In this document: positions 1 to 10,164 of the stretch, piece by piece
Layout: each line of letters starts with the position of its first letter
How positions within the stretch are numbered: the stretch's first letter is position 1
DNA from: Strigamia acuminata
Lineage: Eukaryota > Arthropoda > Chilopoda > Geophilomorpha > Linotaeniidae
Reading direction: 5' to 3'
Assembly (NCBI GenBank): GCA_949358305.1
Contig: OX442315.1
Location: 36,294,427 to 36,358,426, forward strand
DNA: 64,000 nucleotides
Translations under genes and position numbers: made by a program
Notes under the pieces: model-generated
The model's input: only the letters and a program-made list of their open reading frames with translations
Database searches by the model: none
Told to the model about the DNA's origin: nothing

Positions 1-2091
1 CCGACAATATCTCCGACTTTTATCCACCGAGTCTCCTCTTCGTTCCACTGATGCAGCGTTACGACATCGCCGTCGCGAACCATCTTGGTCTGTCCGTCAC
101 GTTTGCCGTGTTCAAACAGCGCCGCCTTCCCCGGCAGCTCGCTCACTTTCAAATCGCCAATCTCGCCCGTGTTTAACGTCGATTTCGAAACTTCCTCTTC
201 GAAGGCACAAAGCAATTCGGGACTCCCTTGATCCTGCACTCTGGTCGTAAAAACTCGCGCGACTCCATCACTAAAATTTATTAAATTAAAAAAAAATATA
301 TATTAATCAAATTTATTTAACAATAATTAAAATATTCGGTTACCTCGCACCGACGGCAATGTCGCCATTTTTTAAAACGGTCACGCACCAAACTGATTGA
401 GCGGGCAAACGAATCGTTTGAACGTTTTCTGCCTTTTTCCACACTCGCACTGTGCGGTCTTCGCTGACGGATACGAAGTTGTCGGTGTTTTGCAGCAGAG
501 CGACTCCGTAAACGTAATTCGTGTGGCCGTAAAAGGTGTGAGTGCATTCTCCGTTTATAGACCAGCGTCGTATCGTCGCGTCATTAGCGCACGACAAGAA
601 TTCTGTTGAATTGACGACTGTTAGGCCTCGCACGCAATCCGCGTGACCTGAAATTTCAAATTTTATCGATTTTTAAGCAAAAACATCAACTTATCGAGCT
701 AAAAAAATATTTCTTGTACGTTAAACAAAATCTTTCCTACGGAAGAAAGACTAATTTAACACAGAAATAGTGCATACATGCTAAAAATGCATTTGAGCGC
801 TCTTATAAACCGATTATTTTGTATTAATCTATACTTATTTGGCTTAAATATGCATTTTTAGAGTAAATAGGGCCCGTATGTCCAGCAAAAAAATTCATTT
901 TAACGGATTAAAGCAATTGTCTGCGCTTAAATTAAATTTTGGGCGGTTTAAATCACATTTCTTGACATTAAAATGTAAAATCACATTTTTTGGCATTAAA
1001 ATAAATTTTTTGGCATTAAAATGAATTTTTTGGCATTAAAATGGATTTTTTGGCATTAAAATAAATTATTTGGCATTAAAATCACATTTTTTTGGCATTA
1101 AAATGAATTTTTTGGCATTAAAATGAATTTTTTGGCATTAAAATGAATTTTTTGGCATTAAAATGAATTTTTTGGCATTAAAATGAATTTTTTGGCATTA
1201 AAATGAATTTTTTGGCATTAAAATGAATTTTTGAGCATCAAGATTAATTTTAACACATCAAAACTATCACTATATCATCTAACGTTATTTCTAAATTTCC
1301 AACGATTAAAAACGATATGAACACATTCATTAAACACCAAAACACGGTAATTTCTCTTTGGCTGTCATCACATCAATATATTTCGTATAAAAAAACAATA
1401 ACCAAACTCCATACCAGTAAAAATGCGTTCACAATTGCCCGCTTTCCACATGCGTATCGTTTTATCAGCCGAACCGGTCAGCATCAGACCTTGCTCGCTC
1501 ATGATCGCCACGGCCCAAACCGCCGCCTCATGTCCACTAAGTGTCATCAACAACTTCTGATTGAGCCAAACTTTGGCTGACTGGTCCCACGAACCGCTGA
1601 GAACGGTACCGAATTTTCCTACAGCTAATGCGCACACTTAAAAAACAAAATGGCAGTTAAACACACAAATAAAAGATCGAAACCAATTTTTTTTTTTAAA
1701 AACCTGTGTTTGAATGACCGACTAATTGGTAGATGGGTTTCGATGAATCAATTGTAAACGCACAAATAATACGATCGTTGCTTCCGGTGAGAATAATTCC
1801 TTTCGGATGTTCGTCGGTCGGTGGGAGAACGCAAATCGCCGATACAAAATTGGAGTGATTGACAGTTGACATGTATTCCGTGTATGAGCAGTCATTTCTG
1901 AAACAAAGATTTGAATTAGGCTTAAATTTTAGGCTTAATGTCCGCCTACTCAACTCGTTTGGGACCCAGATTTTCGCAGACCGGTCGCGCGAACCCGTAA
2001 TGATTGAATCTTCGGGTAAATAACCCAGCGCGATAGCTCTCACGTCCATAGAATGTCCTATTAAATTGCATCGTAACTTGTAGGTCGCCAT
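1..2091 (-). CDS. PLAA: Phospholipase A2-activating protein, N-terminal part (cut by window edge)
   Basis: Coding exons on the minus strand are 1955-2091, 1704-1897, 1415-1636, 344-647 and <1-270. They splice in frame to about 375 residues, and the gene continues off the left edge. The protein starts [20 protein letters not shown] and is a WD40 propeller with blades ending [37 protein letters not shown] and SEDRTVRVW. The last visible exon holds the start of the PFU (ubiquitin-binding) domain, with [13 protein letters not shown] at the edge. Members of this family (yeast Doa1/Ufd3) bind ubiquitin and CDC48/p97 and act in ubiquitin turnover and sorting. The ATG was chosen because it matches the family N-terminus and lies just before the first blade. 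The C-terminal PUL domain is outside the window. Confidence 0.95.
959..1240. repeat. Tandem array in PLAA intron 3, about 20-bp unit
   Basis: About 13 direct copies of a unit reading TTTTTTGGCATTAAAATGAA, with small variants (aaatcaca, aaataaat). The array lies between exon 344-647 and exon 1415-1636 and has no coding content. The flanks at 775-880 carry the dispersed 'atgcatttttag' low-complexity motif seen elsewhere in the window. Confidence 0.9.
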
Positions 2092-2521
2092 TTTGCTCGC
2101 TCGCTTCATAGAGGACGATGCTCGGGTTGTGACCTCATTAAAATACAAGAAGCCATGGGAGGTTTTTGCTCGGATGACGTCATCTAACAACGTTGTGTTT
2201 CTTAAATGAAATATTTTTGTTTCGTTTGAACGAAATGAGAAATGACGATTCCGTATCATATTTTGTGATTACCCAGGAAATTTTAGGCTGAATCTGGGAT
2301 AAAAAATAAAATATAATTCAAGTTACTCGGAGTAATAGTCATTAAATTAAAAATAAACGGATTCAAAACACCGTTTTTTGTAGACTTCATCGATTTCGTT
2401 TCTTGTTTTTCTGCACGCCAATAATCGTATCACATTTTCCGTTTACCAAGAAGTTTCCAGTGGTAGTTTACGCAAACAAAAACGTACTTCTCGTAAAACT
2501 TACTTTGCAAACTGTTTTCAG
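2092..2521. promoter_or_regulatory. Shared 5' region of PLAA and the HMGXB4 copy
   Basis: The 430 bp lie between two divergent start codons. About 140 bp next to the plus-strand ATG (2380-2521) is similar to the sequence before the HMGXB4 ATG at 6275, including TCGATTTCGTTTC, CGTATCACATTTTCC and TTTACCAAGAAGTTTC. Both copies end in a polypyrimidine-CAG directly before the ATG, so each likely has an intron in its 5' leader. Confidence 0.6.
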
Positions 2522-4306
2522 ATGTCAAAGAAACACAAACCTGTCGATGAGATGCAACGCCATACCGCATTTGATTCCCCACCGACGAAGATGGCGGACC
2601 TACTCGTCACCCCGATTGTGGTCAAGACCGAAGTATGCCATTCTCGCACCATCAATCCAATCCAAGCGCCACTGATTGAACATACCCCCGTTACAAAAGC
2701 GTGTGCTAACTCCCCATCACCCCCATCACCGACATCAACTACGAGCGGCAACTCCTTCTGTTCCGCCAACGTCATCGACTGTCCTCCGAGTGTACGTCTC
2801 TACTTGGGCAACTTCGATAGCCATGTTTCGTGCGACGATATCGCCGGCTTCGTGCGTACCAAAGGATTCGACGTTCGTCAGTGCTTTCGTGGGATAACTA
2901 AGAACAAGGAGGAGAGTGCGTTTTTCATTCTTCGTATTGTCGCCGACGACATCAGCCGCCTTCTACGGCCTAATCTGTGGCCAAAAAACGTAACCGTGCG
3001 CCCTTTTCGAGGTAAGAAGCCTCTTAGGTCTCCCAACAGTACAACCAACAGTTGTATTAGAGGATTTACGGTTAGAATCAACTGCACTATACTCTTTGGA
3101 GTGAAACAAATTAATTAATTAATTAATAAATAATTGCACGCTTGTTGGAATCACTAATTTATGCATTTATTCATTTCCAATCGATGCAGATGTGGCGGTT
3201 TTGAGCGAATCAGTGGGCGGAATTTCCAGATCGGACAGCGCAGTGAAAAAGGAATCGGCCCGACTGGAAATGGTGCAAATGGAAGATTTCGAGACCCTCG
3301 AAGGTAATGAAGGAGTGATGGTGCAGAGAAAATGCAAATACAAATTGGTAAATTTAAATGAAAATAAAAATTAGTAAATTTGAATGAAAAGTTTGAATAT
3401 TTTCGAAAATTTCGAGGGAACAAAATGGAAAAATTCAATAAATTGCAGAAGTTAATTATTTTTTTTATTTTTCAGAACTCACCGATGAGTTTGGTGATAT
3501 CGATTGGAGCAGTATTACGACGATGAGCACCGAATGCTCGCAACCCGCCTCTGTATATCCGGTAGAAAAAAAGAACGTTAACAAACCGAAAGTCCGCGAT
3601 GGCAAAGTAGTTAAACAGCGAAAGGTTAAAAGTGTTTATTGAATTGAGGATTGCATTATTAAAATAGCTTTTTATTTACAGAAGGGCCGACCAATGACCG
3701 CGTACACGTTGTGGTGTCGCGACCACAGACCATCGATTGTCACCAAAAATCCTCATTTGGGTATGAAATAAAAAATATCGTATTTTATCATAATATTGTG
3801 AAATTAAATTCTTGTATCGTTTAATAGACTTTGCCGGCATTAGCAGGCGTCTAGGTGAAGTTTGGCAATCGCTGCCAGATAAAGAAAAAATGGTAAAAAA
3901 TGTTCGCTAAATCCATTTGATTAATTTAATTATATTTCTTTTTCAGTTTTGGAAACGCCAAGCGAAATTCTTATTGCCAAAAACAGTGGTCAACTCGGGC
4001 ACCAGCGGCGATAGCCAAGCAAACAGCATTTCGCGCAACAAACAGAGGCTACCGGCAGAAACATTGGTGTACTCGGGCACGAGTGGCAATAGCCGAGCAA
4101 AAAGCAAACCGTGCAACATACAGGGGTTATCGGCAAAGACATTGGTCAACTGCGGCAAGAGTGGCGATAGCCAACTTAGTAAACCGTGCAACGAACAGAA
4201 GTTATTGGCAAAAACATTGATCAACTCGGACATGAGTGGTGATAGTCAACCAAAAAGCAAACCGCTCAACAAACAGACAAGAACAATATATTATACATGC
4301 TACTAA
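2522..4306 (+). CDS. Truncated, remodelled tandem copy of HMGXB4 (HMG-box protein)
   Basis: Six exons, 2522-3011, 3190-3303, 3476-3624, 3682-3760, 3828-3892 and 3947-4306, keep one frame of 418 codons. Introns sit in the same positions and phases as in the full gene at 6275-10027, so this is a DNA-level duplicate. It keeps the N-terminal MSKK..DEMQR..FDSPPTK motif and the HMG box (from about residue 252: [16 protein letters not shown].., then [20 protein letters not shown]). It lacks the Lys-rich central exon and the conserved C-terminal domain. Exon 1 has gained an RRM-like segment of roughly 140 residues, and the last exon has expanded one 26-residue unit to four. All splice sites look canonical and no stop interrupts it. 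It may be a live chimeric gene or a young pseudogene; transcript data would decide. Confidence 0.75.
2592..3105 (+). mobile_element. Inserted RRM-like (retrotransposon ORF1-type) segment
   Basis: This stretch has no counterpart in the parental HMGXB4 exon 1 or intron 1; similarity to the parent resumes near 3108. The translation has a Ser/Pro/Thr-rich lead and then VRLYLGNFDSHVSCDDIAG, RQCFRGITKNKEES, FFILRIVADDISRLL and WPKNVTVRPFRGK. That order fits a beta-alpha-beta-beta-alpha-beta RRM-like fold of the kind found in ORF1 proteins of non-LTR retrotransposons, where the WP..V.V..F tail is common. The frame runs past the splice donor at 3012, as expected if a longer ORF was captured. The element family is inferred, not proven. 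Confidence 0.45.
3965..4280 (+). repeat. In-frame 78-bp coding minisatellite (4 units) in the HMGXB4 copy
   Basis: Four imperfect units of about 26 codons, consensus [20 protein letters not shown], follow the HMG box. The parental gene has one unit at 9215-9293. Unit 3 is one codon shorter. All length changes are multiples of three, so the reading frame is kept. Confidence 0.85.
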
Positions 4307-4449
4307 TCTACTTTTTTATAAAGAAAATCCTTTTTTTTCCAAAATTTACTGTGTATGTGCATAATTGTTCGAAAAACTGCATTTTTAGATGCAAAAATAT
4401 CTCTTGCAAAACCAGTTTAAATTGGTATTTTTTTTTTAGTTTTACTTCA

Positions 4450-4505
4450 AAGATGGATCCCTGGAGTCTCCTCTTCATTTCACCGATGCATCATTACAAC
4501 ATTAA
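4450..4505 (-). pseudogene. Relic of a PLAA exon
   Basis: The stretch around GAGTCTCCTCTTC..TTC is about three-quarters identical to positions 18-68, the PLAA PFU exon at the left edge, in the same orientation. It lies between the truncated HMGXB4 copy and the full gene. That is where a second PLAA would stand if the PLAA-HMGXB4 block had been duplicated in tandem. No other PLAA exon was seen between 4300 and 6200. Confidence 0.6.
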
Positions 4506-6200
4506 TTTGTCCAGCTTAGTACTCGTAAGATCATTTGCTAACAGAAGTGTATGCGCACAGACTTTTCTGTGTGTATAGACTTGACAGAAAAGTCTATCAG
4601 AATCGTCTGGTAGCAAAACATGTGCCAGTCTGACACATCAGACTTTTTGTGGTACTCACAGGTCTATGCAACAGAAAAGTAAAGGTGAATGGCCATGAAA
4701 AAGAAACAAGATGGATGCCAATAAAAAATGTTAAGGCTACTTTTGTTATTAGGATGAATAAGATTGCTAGTTTGTTTTGAATTTTTAATTTTATTTATGA
4801 ACTAATAATCTATTTTTATAAATAGAATATACAGTTGTTTGCATTTGTTGGCAGAACTGATTTCTGCCATATTTGAGACCTGTTAAAAAAAATTACGACC
4901 GGTCACAAATTGTCAAGACCCATCGTTACTTTCTGTGCCTGGTAACGAAGATCAGCTTTCCGTTGCATCGACATGCCAGAAAGTTAATTTTTTATGTCAC
5001 AGAACATATCTCACAGACATTCAAAGACCGGAATGAAATTTGTGAGTACCAGTTTTTTCTGTGGGCAGACTGGTTTCCTACGTTGGAAACTGCTTATGAG
5101 TACTAAGTTTAAAGCTGGTTCACACTTGCAGATACGCTGCGGAATCATTGCATTCAGGGTTTGATGTGATTGGCTGCGAAAAAAAATCGCGCGGAAAAAT
5201 AGGAATAATTTCTATTTTTTAGCTCATTGTAGCAAACCCGGATGCGACAATTCCGCAGCGTATCTGCAAGTGTGAACCAAGCTTAATAATGCTTTTTGTA
5301 TGAAAAAAAATCTTTTTATTTCTTTGAAAGTCCTAATTAGCACAAATATGCTTCTACAATGCATTTTTGGTGCTTTTATAAATGCATTATTTTGTGTAGA
5401 TTTATTTTTGCACTTAAAAATAAATTTCTTTGGCTTAAAAATGATTTTTTTTCGCTAATAGTATGCATTTTCTGATTAATCCGTAGGTCCCTACTTACAG
5501 CAAAAAATGAATTATTCTGGGTTAAAAGCAAATGTTTGAGATTTTAATAAATAAATATTTGTGGTTAAAATGTTACACGTCAGAGCATTTTTTTTGTGTT
5601 TACATTGTATTACTTTGTAATTACTGTAAATAAAATATTCAACAAGGTCAAAGAATGAAGGAGCAGTGAAAATAGCAAAAATCGATTCAATTTGATAAAA
5701 TAATTTCAGAATGGTAATTGTTTGCTGTTCTTCAATTACTTCTCTGATGTTATTACCAATACTGTATTTTATTTCGTTCGTCTTTTTGAGAATCTGTCAT
5801 TAATGATTGTATAGCTGTTTCTTGAGTAATGCAAAGAGATAGCTTACTCTTTTCCACAAATGGTAATATATTAGAAGTATCCATTAATACAATTTTTAAT
5901 GTACATTTTCGTGCATTCCACATCTTTTCAAGTCGTCAGGCTTCCCTGTAGGTCAGTAACTGCAACCCAGGGAATAACGAAATAAAAACAAACAAAATGG
6001 CGCTTTAACTAATAAATTAAACATGTAAGAACATATTTTACCCTTATGCATGGAAGAGTTAAATAAAATGAAAATTATGGAACGAATAATCATTAAAGAA
6101 AACATAAACGAATTTAAAATACCGCCATTTCTGATATTAATCGATTTCGTTTCGTATTTCACGGTTTTCTGGACGTATCACATTTTCCATTTACCAAGAA
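4506..6200. other. Intergenic, repeat-rich
   Basis: No gene recognised. It holds short repeated motifs of the type 'agacttttctgtgtgt' near 4560-4680, the MITE at 5113-5282, the dispersed 'atgcattttt' low-complexity motif at 5340-5480, and the upstream region of HMGXB4. Confidence 0.6.
5113..5282. mobile_element. MITE with TTAA target duplication
   Basis: Terminal inverted repeats of about 33 bp (left AGCTGGTTCACACTTGCAG..., continuing ATACGCTGCGGAA; the right end is its reverse complement with one or two changes) enclose about 105 bp of non-coding sequence. TTAA stands directly outside both ends (5109-5112 and 5283-5286). A TTAA duplication is the habit of piggyBac-type transposases. The element has no ORF. 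Confidence 0.85.
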
Positions 6201-6274
6201 GTTTCTAGTTGGGTTTAACGTTAACTAAAGAAACATGTATTTCTCTTGAAACTTATTTAGCAAACTGTTTTCAG

Positions 6275-9200
6275 ATGTCGAAGAAACGTAAATCCGTCGA
6301 TGAGATGCAACGCGAGTATGCATTTGATTCTCCACCGACGAAAAAACAGCGGAAAGCCGAAGGTAAACAGTGTGAAGCGCCACCGCCGCCATCTTTGTTT
6401 ATTTTTTACGACAGCAAAAACGTCGGATTTGAATTCAAGATTTACGAGCGAATTAATTAAAAATCTTGTACAAATGTTCGAATCACTAATTTATGCATTC
6501 AAATTGATCCAGATATGGCGCTTTTGGGCGAATCCGTGAGCGGGATTTCCAGATCGGGCAGAGTGAGGAAGAAATCGGCCAAACTGATGGAAATGGAAGA
6601 TTTCGAGACCCCCGAAGTTGATGCGACGGATGCGGACGGAAAGAGTCAAAAAGCGCAGAAAAAAGGAAAATACAGTGTGGTTGCGAGCGGGGCAGCGGCG
6701 CTCGAGGATGAGCAGTTAATGGAAGAAGGTGAAGGGAATAAAAAAGTTGCACCGATTAAAATATGTTCGCGACCGACGGGTTCTTCGTCGTCTTCGACGA
6801 AACCATCGTCCAGTGTTTTGGCCGGTTTACCTGCTAGTGGTTACATTTCAGATCATCCACTTCTGAGTGTGACCATCAACAAATCCGTGAGCGAGGGCAA
6901 GTCCAAGAAGAAATCGGGTTTGAAGTCGCCAATCAAAGTATAAACAAAATAATGAAAAAGAGTGGCGGAACAAATATCTTTTACTTTCTGAGTTAAATTG
7001 GTTTTTTTGAATGGAATTTAGTCGAAAATTAACTGGATAATTGCCGAGGGTGTTCAAATTTTCTTGACACAACATTTGTGACAACATTTATCAGAATTTT
7101 TTTTAAATTTGACAAATTTTATTGCAAAAATAATTGTCGAATTTTACATTCAACAATTTTTTTTTACAATTTCCCTAAAATTTTGCAAAATTTATCACAA
7201 TTTTGTCAAAAGTTATTAAAAATGTGGAAGTGTTGAACAAAAGCATTCTGAAATTTGTCAAAATTTACTAAGAAAAATGTCAAAATTGTCAAAATTTAAG
7301 AAGAAAATTATCAAAATTGTCAAAATTTAAGAAGAAAAATGTCAAATTTGTCAAAATTTACTAAGAAAAATGTCAAAGTTGTCGAAGTTAATCAAGAAAA
7401 ATGCAAATTTGTTAAAATTTATCAGAAGGAATTTTAATTTGTCAAAAACTATTGAGTAGAAATTCAATTATATCAACAATTTGTCATGTTTTATGGAATT
7501 TATGTAAATTTGGAGACGGGGGCCCAATGACTAGTTGTTACGCTACTGACCACTCGTTTTAAAAACGAATTTTTGCATTAATTATATTTCTTCTCATCTC
7601 AGATGGAAAAATTTTCATATTTAATCGAGCCTGAGCCCTCCCCGCCCGAGTTAAGTTCCCCAAAACACAGCAGTTCCAAGAAAAAGAAGAAGAAATCGAA
7701 AAACAACGACCAAGAGAGCAGTTTATCGGCCCTGGATTTATTGGCAGCTGGTGGTTTGAGCGATTCGCCACCCCCGGTCAGGGTTAAAAGTAAAAGCAGG
7801 AGCAGGAAAAAGTCTTCGAAACACGGGAGTGATCAATCGCCGCTCATGTTGCCGCAACTGATGGACGCTGAGTCCCCGGACGTGGACGTGGGTGACGATG
7901 ACCTGGCAGACAGCTCGGAGTTGGTAATTGCCGAACCACTACCCAAAATAAGCAGCAAGAAGAAAAAGAAGAGGAGTCACGATTCGGGAAAAATGAAAAT
8001 AAAGATTGGTAAATTCTAATAAATTGTTTAAAAATTTTAGAAAAATTTGAGTAAAAAATGGAAAATTTGAGTAAAAAATGGAAAATTTTGAGTAAAAAAT
8101 GGAAAATTTTGAGTAAAAAATGAAAAATTTGAGTAAAAAATGAAAAATTTTGAGTAAAAAATGGAAAATTTTAGTAAAATTTGAGTAAAAATGGAAAATT
8201 TTAGAAAAATTTGAGTAAAAAATGGAAAATTTTGATTAAAAAATGGAAAATTTTGAGTAAAAAATGAAAAAGTTTGAGTAAAAAATGGAAAATTTTGAGT
8301 AAAAAATGAAAATTTTTAGTAAAATTTGAGTAAAAAATGAAAATTTTTAGTAAAATTTGAGTAAAAAATGGAAAATTTTAGAAAAATTTGAGTAAAAAAT
8401 GGAAAATTTTAGAAAAAATTGAGTAAAAAATGGAAAATTTTAGAAAAATTTGAGTAAAAAATGGAAAATTTTAGAATAATTTGAGTAAAAAATCGAAATA
8501 ATTTAATTTTTTTAAAAAAGAATAGATAATTTCGAGTAGAAGTTGAAATTTTGAAAAACTTAATTATTTTTTGTATTCAGAACCGACTGATGAGTTTGAT
8601 GATATAGATTCGAGCAGTATTATGGCAACGAGCACAACACACTCGCACCCCCACTCCGTCTATCTGGCAGAAAAAAAGAAAGTCAAAAAGCAGAAAGTCC
8701 CTGGTGGCAAAATAGTAGAACGAGTCAAAGAGCGAAAGGTTGCAATCTTTATTGAATTGAGGATCGCGTTATTAAAATGGCATTTTATTCGTAGAAGGGC
8801 CGACCGATGACCGCGTACACATTGTGGTGTCGTGACCACAGACCATGGATTGTCGCCGAAAATCCTGACATGGGTATAAATGAACAAAAATCTTGTCATA
8901 AACTCAATAAGCGAACAAAAAAATGATTTTCATTGAAAAATTTGTAAGATTCTAATTTATTTCTTCCAAAATTCTCTCATTTATAAAATTCGTAAATTGA
9001 TTCCTTTTTATGACCTTAAAATTCGTTACAATATTGTGAAATTAAATTATTTTGTTAATAGACTTTGCCGGCATTAGTAGGCGTCTAGGTGAAGTTTGGC
9101 AATCACTGCCGGATAAAGAAAAAATGGTAATTCACTAATGTTTTAATTTATTCAAACTAAATCCATTGATTCACTTTTACTTGTTTTTCAGTTTTGGAGA

Positions 9201-10027
9201 CGCCAAGCGAAACGGTTATCGGCAAAAACATTGGTCAACTCTGGCACGAGTGGCGATAACCAACCAAAAAGCAAACTGCTCAACAAACAGACGAGGACAA
9301 TATATTCAGAGACCGAATTATCCCCCCAAGTGAGGGATTTGTACAAAGTGGTCGGCATTGCTCCCATAGACGTAGCAGCACATTTAAAACTTCTCGGGGA
9401 ATCGCTGAGCATAATTGGACAACGACTCACAGAACGAGAGGTTAAAACAAAACAAGAACACGCGCAAAACCCCGTTATTGCGAAAAAATGTATTAGAAAT
9501 CCATCAGAAATCCTTTAAATCTGCTATAAAACCATCAGAAATCCCTTAAATCTGCTATAAAACCATCAGAAATCTCTTAAATCTGCTATAAAACCATCAG
9601 AAATTCCATAAATCTGCTGTAAAACCATCAGAAATTCCTTAAATCTGCTTTATAACCCTCAGAAATCCCTTAAATCTGCTGTAAAACCATCAGAAATCCC
9701 TTAAATCTGCTGTAAAACCATCAGAAATCCCTTAAATCTGCTGTAAATCTATTATAAATCCCTTAAATACAATGGATTTTCTATAACGGGGTTGAACTAC
9801 ACTTGGCAAACAATTTGCAAAGAAAAATTACAAGTTTCTTATTTTTAATTTCTTTGCAGGGTCAAATAGCGGTGTCAGGAAGCCTGTCCGTACTACTAGA
9901 CTCAACATTGTGCGCCATTGGTCCCCTCTTCTGTTTAATCGCAGAATTGCCCGAATTCGAGGAATGTGACCACGAAACCTTGGGCAGCATCCTGGACAAC
10001 ATCGCGTACATTATGCCCGGTTTATAA
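6275..10027 (+). CDS. HMGXB4: HMG-box containing protein 4
   Basis: Eight coding exons, 6275-6362, 6513-6937, 7603-8008, 8581-8738, 8795-8873, 9062-9126, 9192-9440 and 9860-10027, join in frame to 545 residues (human about 600). The N-terminal half is low-complexity and Lys/Ser-rich, with nuclear-localisation-like runs such as SKKKKKKSK. One HMG box starts near residue 360 ([29 protein letters not shown]). The C-terminal domain is the family hallmark: [39 protein letters not shown] and the terminal [11 protein letters not shown]. In vertebrates the protein is nuclear and linked to Wnt repression and chromatin remodelling. The ATG follows a polypyrimidine-CAG directly, so a leader intron is likely. 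It ends 137 bp from the convergent SAMD1 gene. Confidence 0.95.
7240..7460. repeat. AT-rich tandem array in HMGXB4 intron 2
   Basis: Repeated TTTGTCAAAATTTA(C/A)(T/G)AAGAAAAATG units of irregular length within the intron at 6938-7602. Non-coding. A similar but separate TTGTCAAAATTTATC array occurs at 26080-26300. Confidence 0.8.
8031..8505. repeat. Tandem array in HMGXB4 intron 3
   Basis: About 20 copies of a unit near 22-24 bp, consensus TTTGAGTAAAAAATGGAAAA, fill most of the intron between exons 7603-8008 and 8581-8738. Confidence 0.9.
9496..9775. repeat. Tandem array in HMGXB4 intron 7, about 32-bp unit
   Basis: Eight or nine units built on AAACCATCAGAAATCCCTT followed by aaatctgctgta, with few substitutions. 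They sit in the last intron. Confidence 0.9.
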
Positions 10028-10164
10028 ATAAATAGATATAAAACCTCGACGCTGAAACAACCATAACGATTTTTTTTATTACGCCATTAGATATTGCTTT
10101 CTTTATAAATTATTACACGAATTAAAGATATTTTTTTTCTTTGGAAAAGTGCGGGTGATATTTA

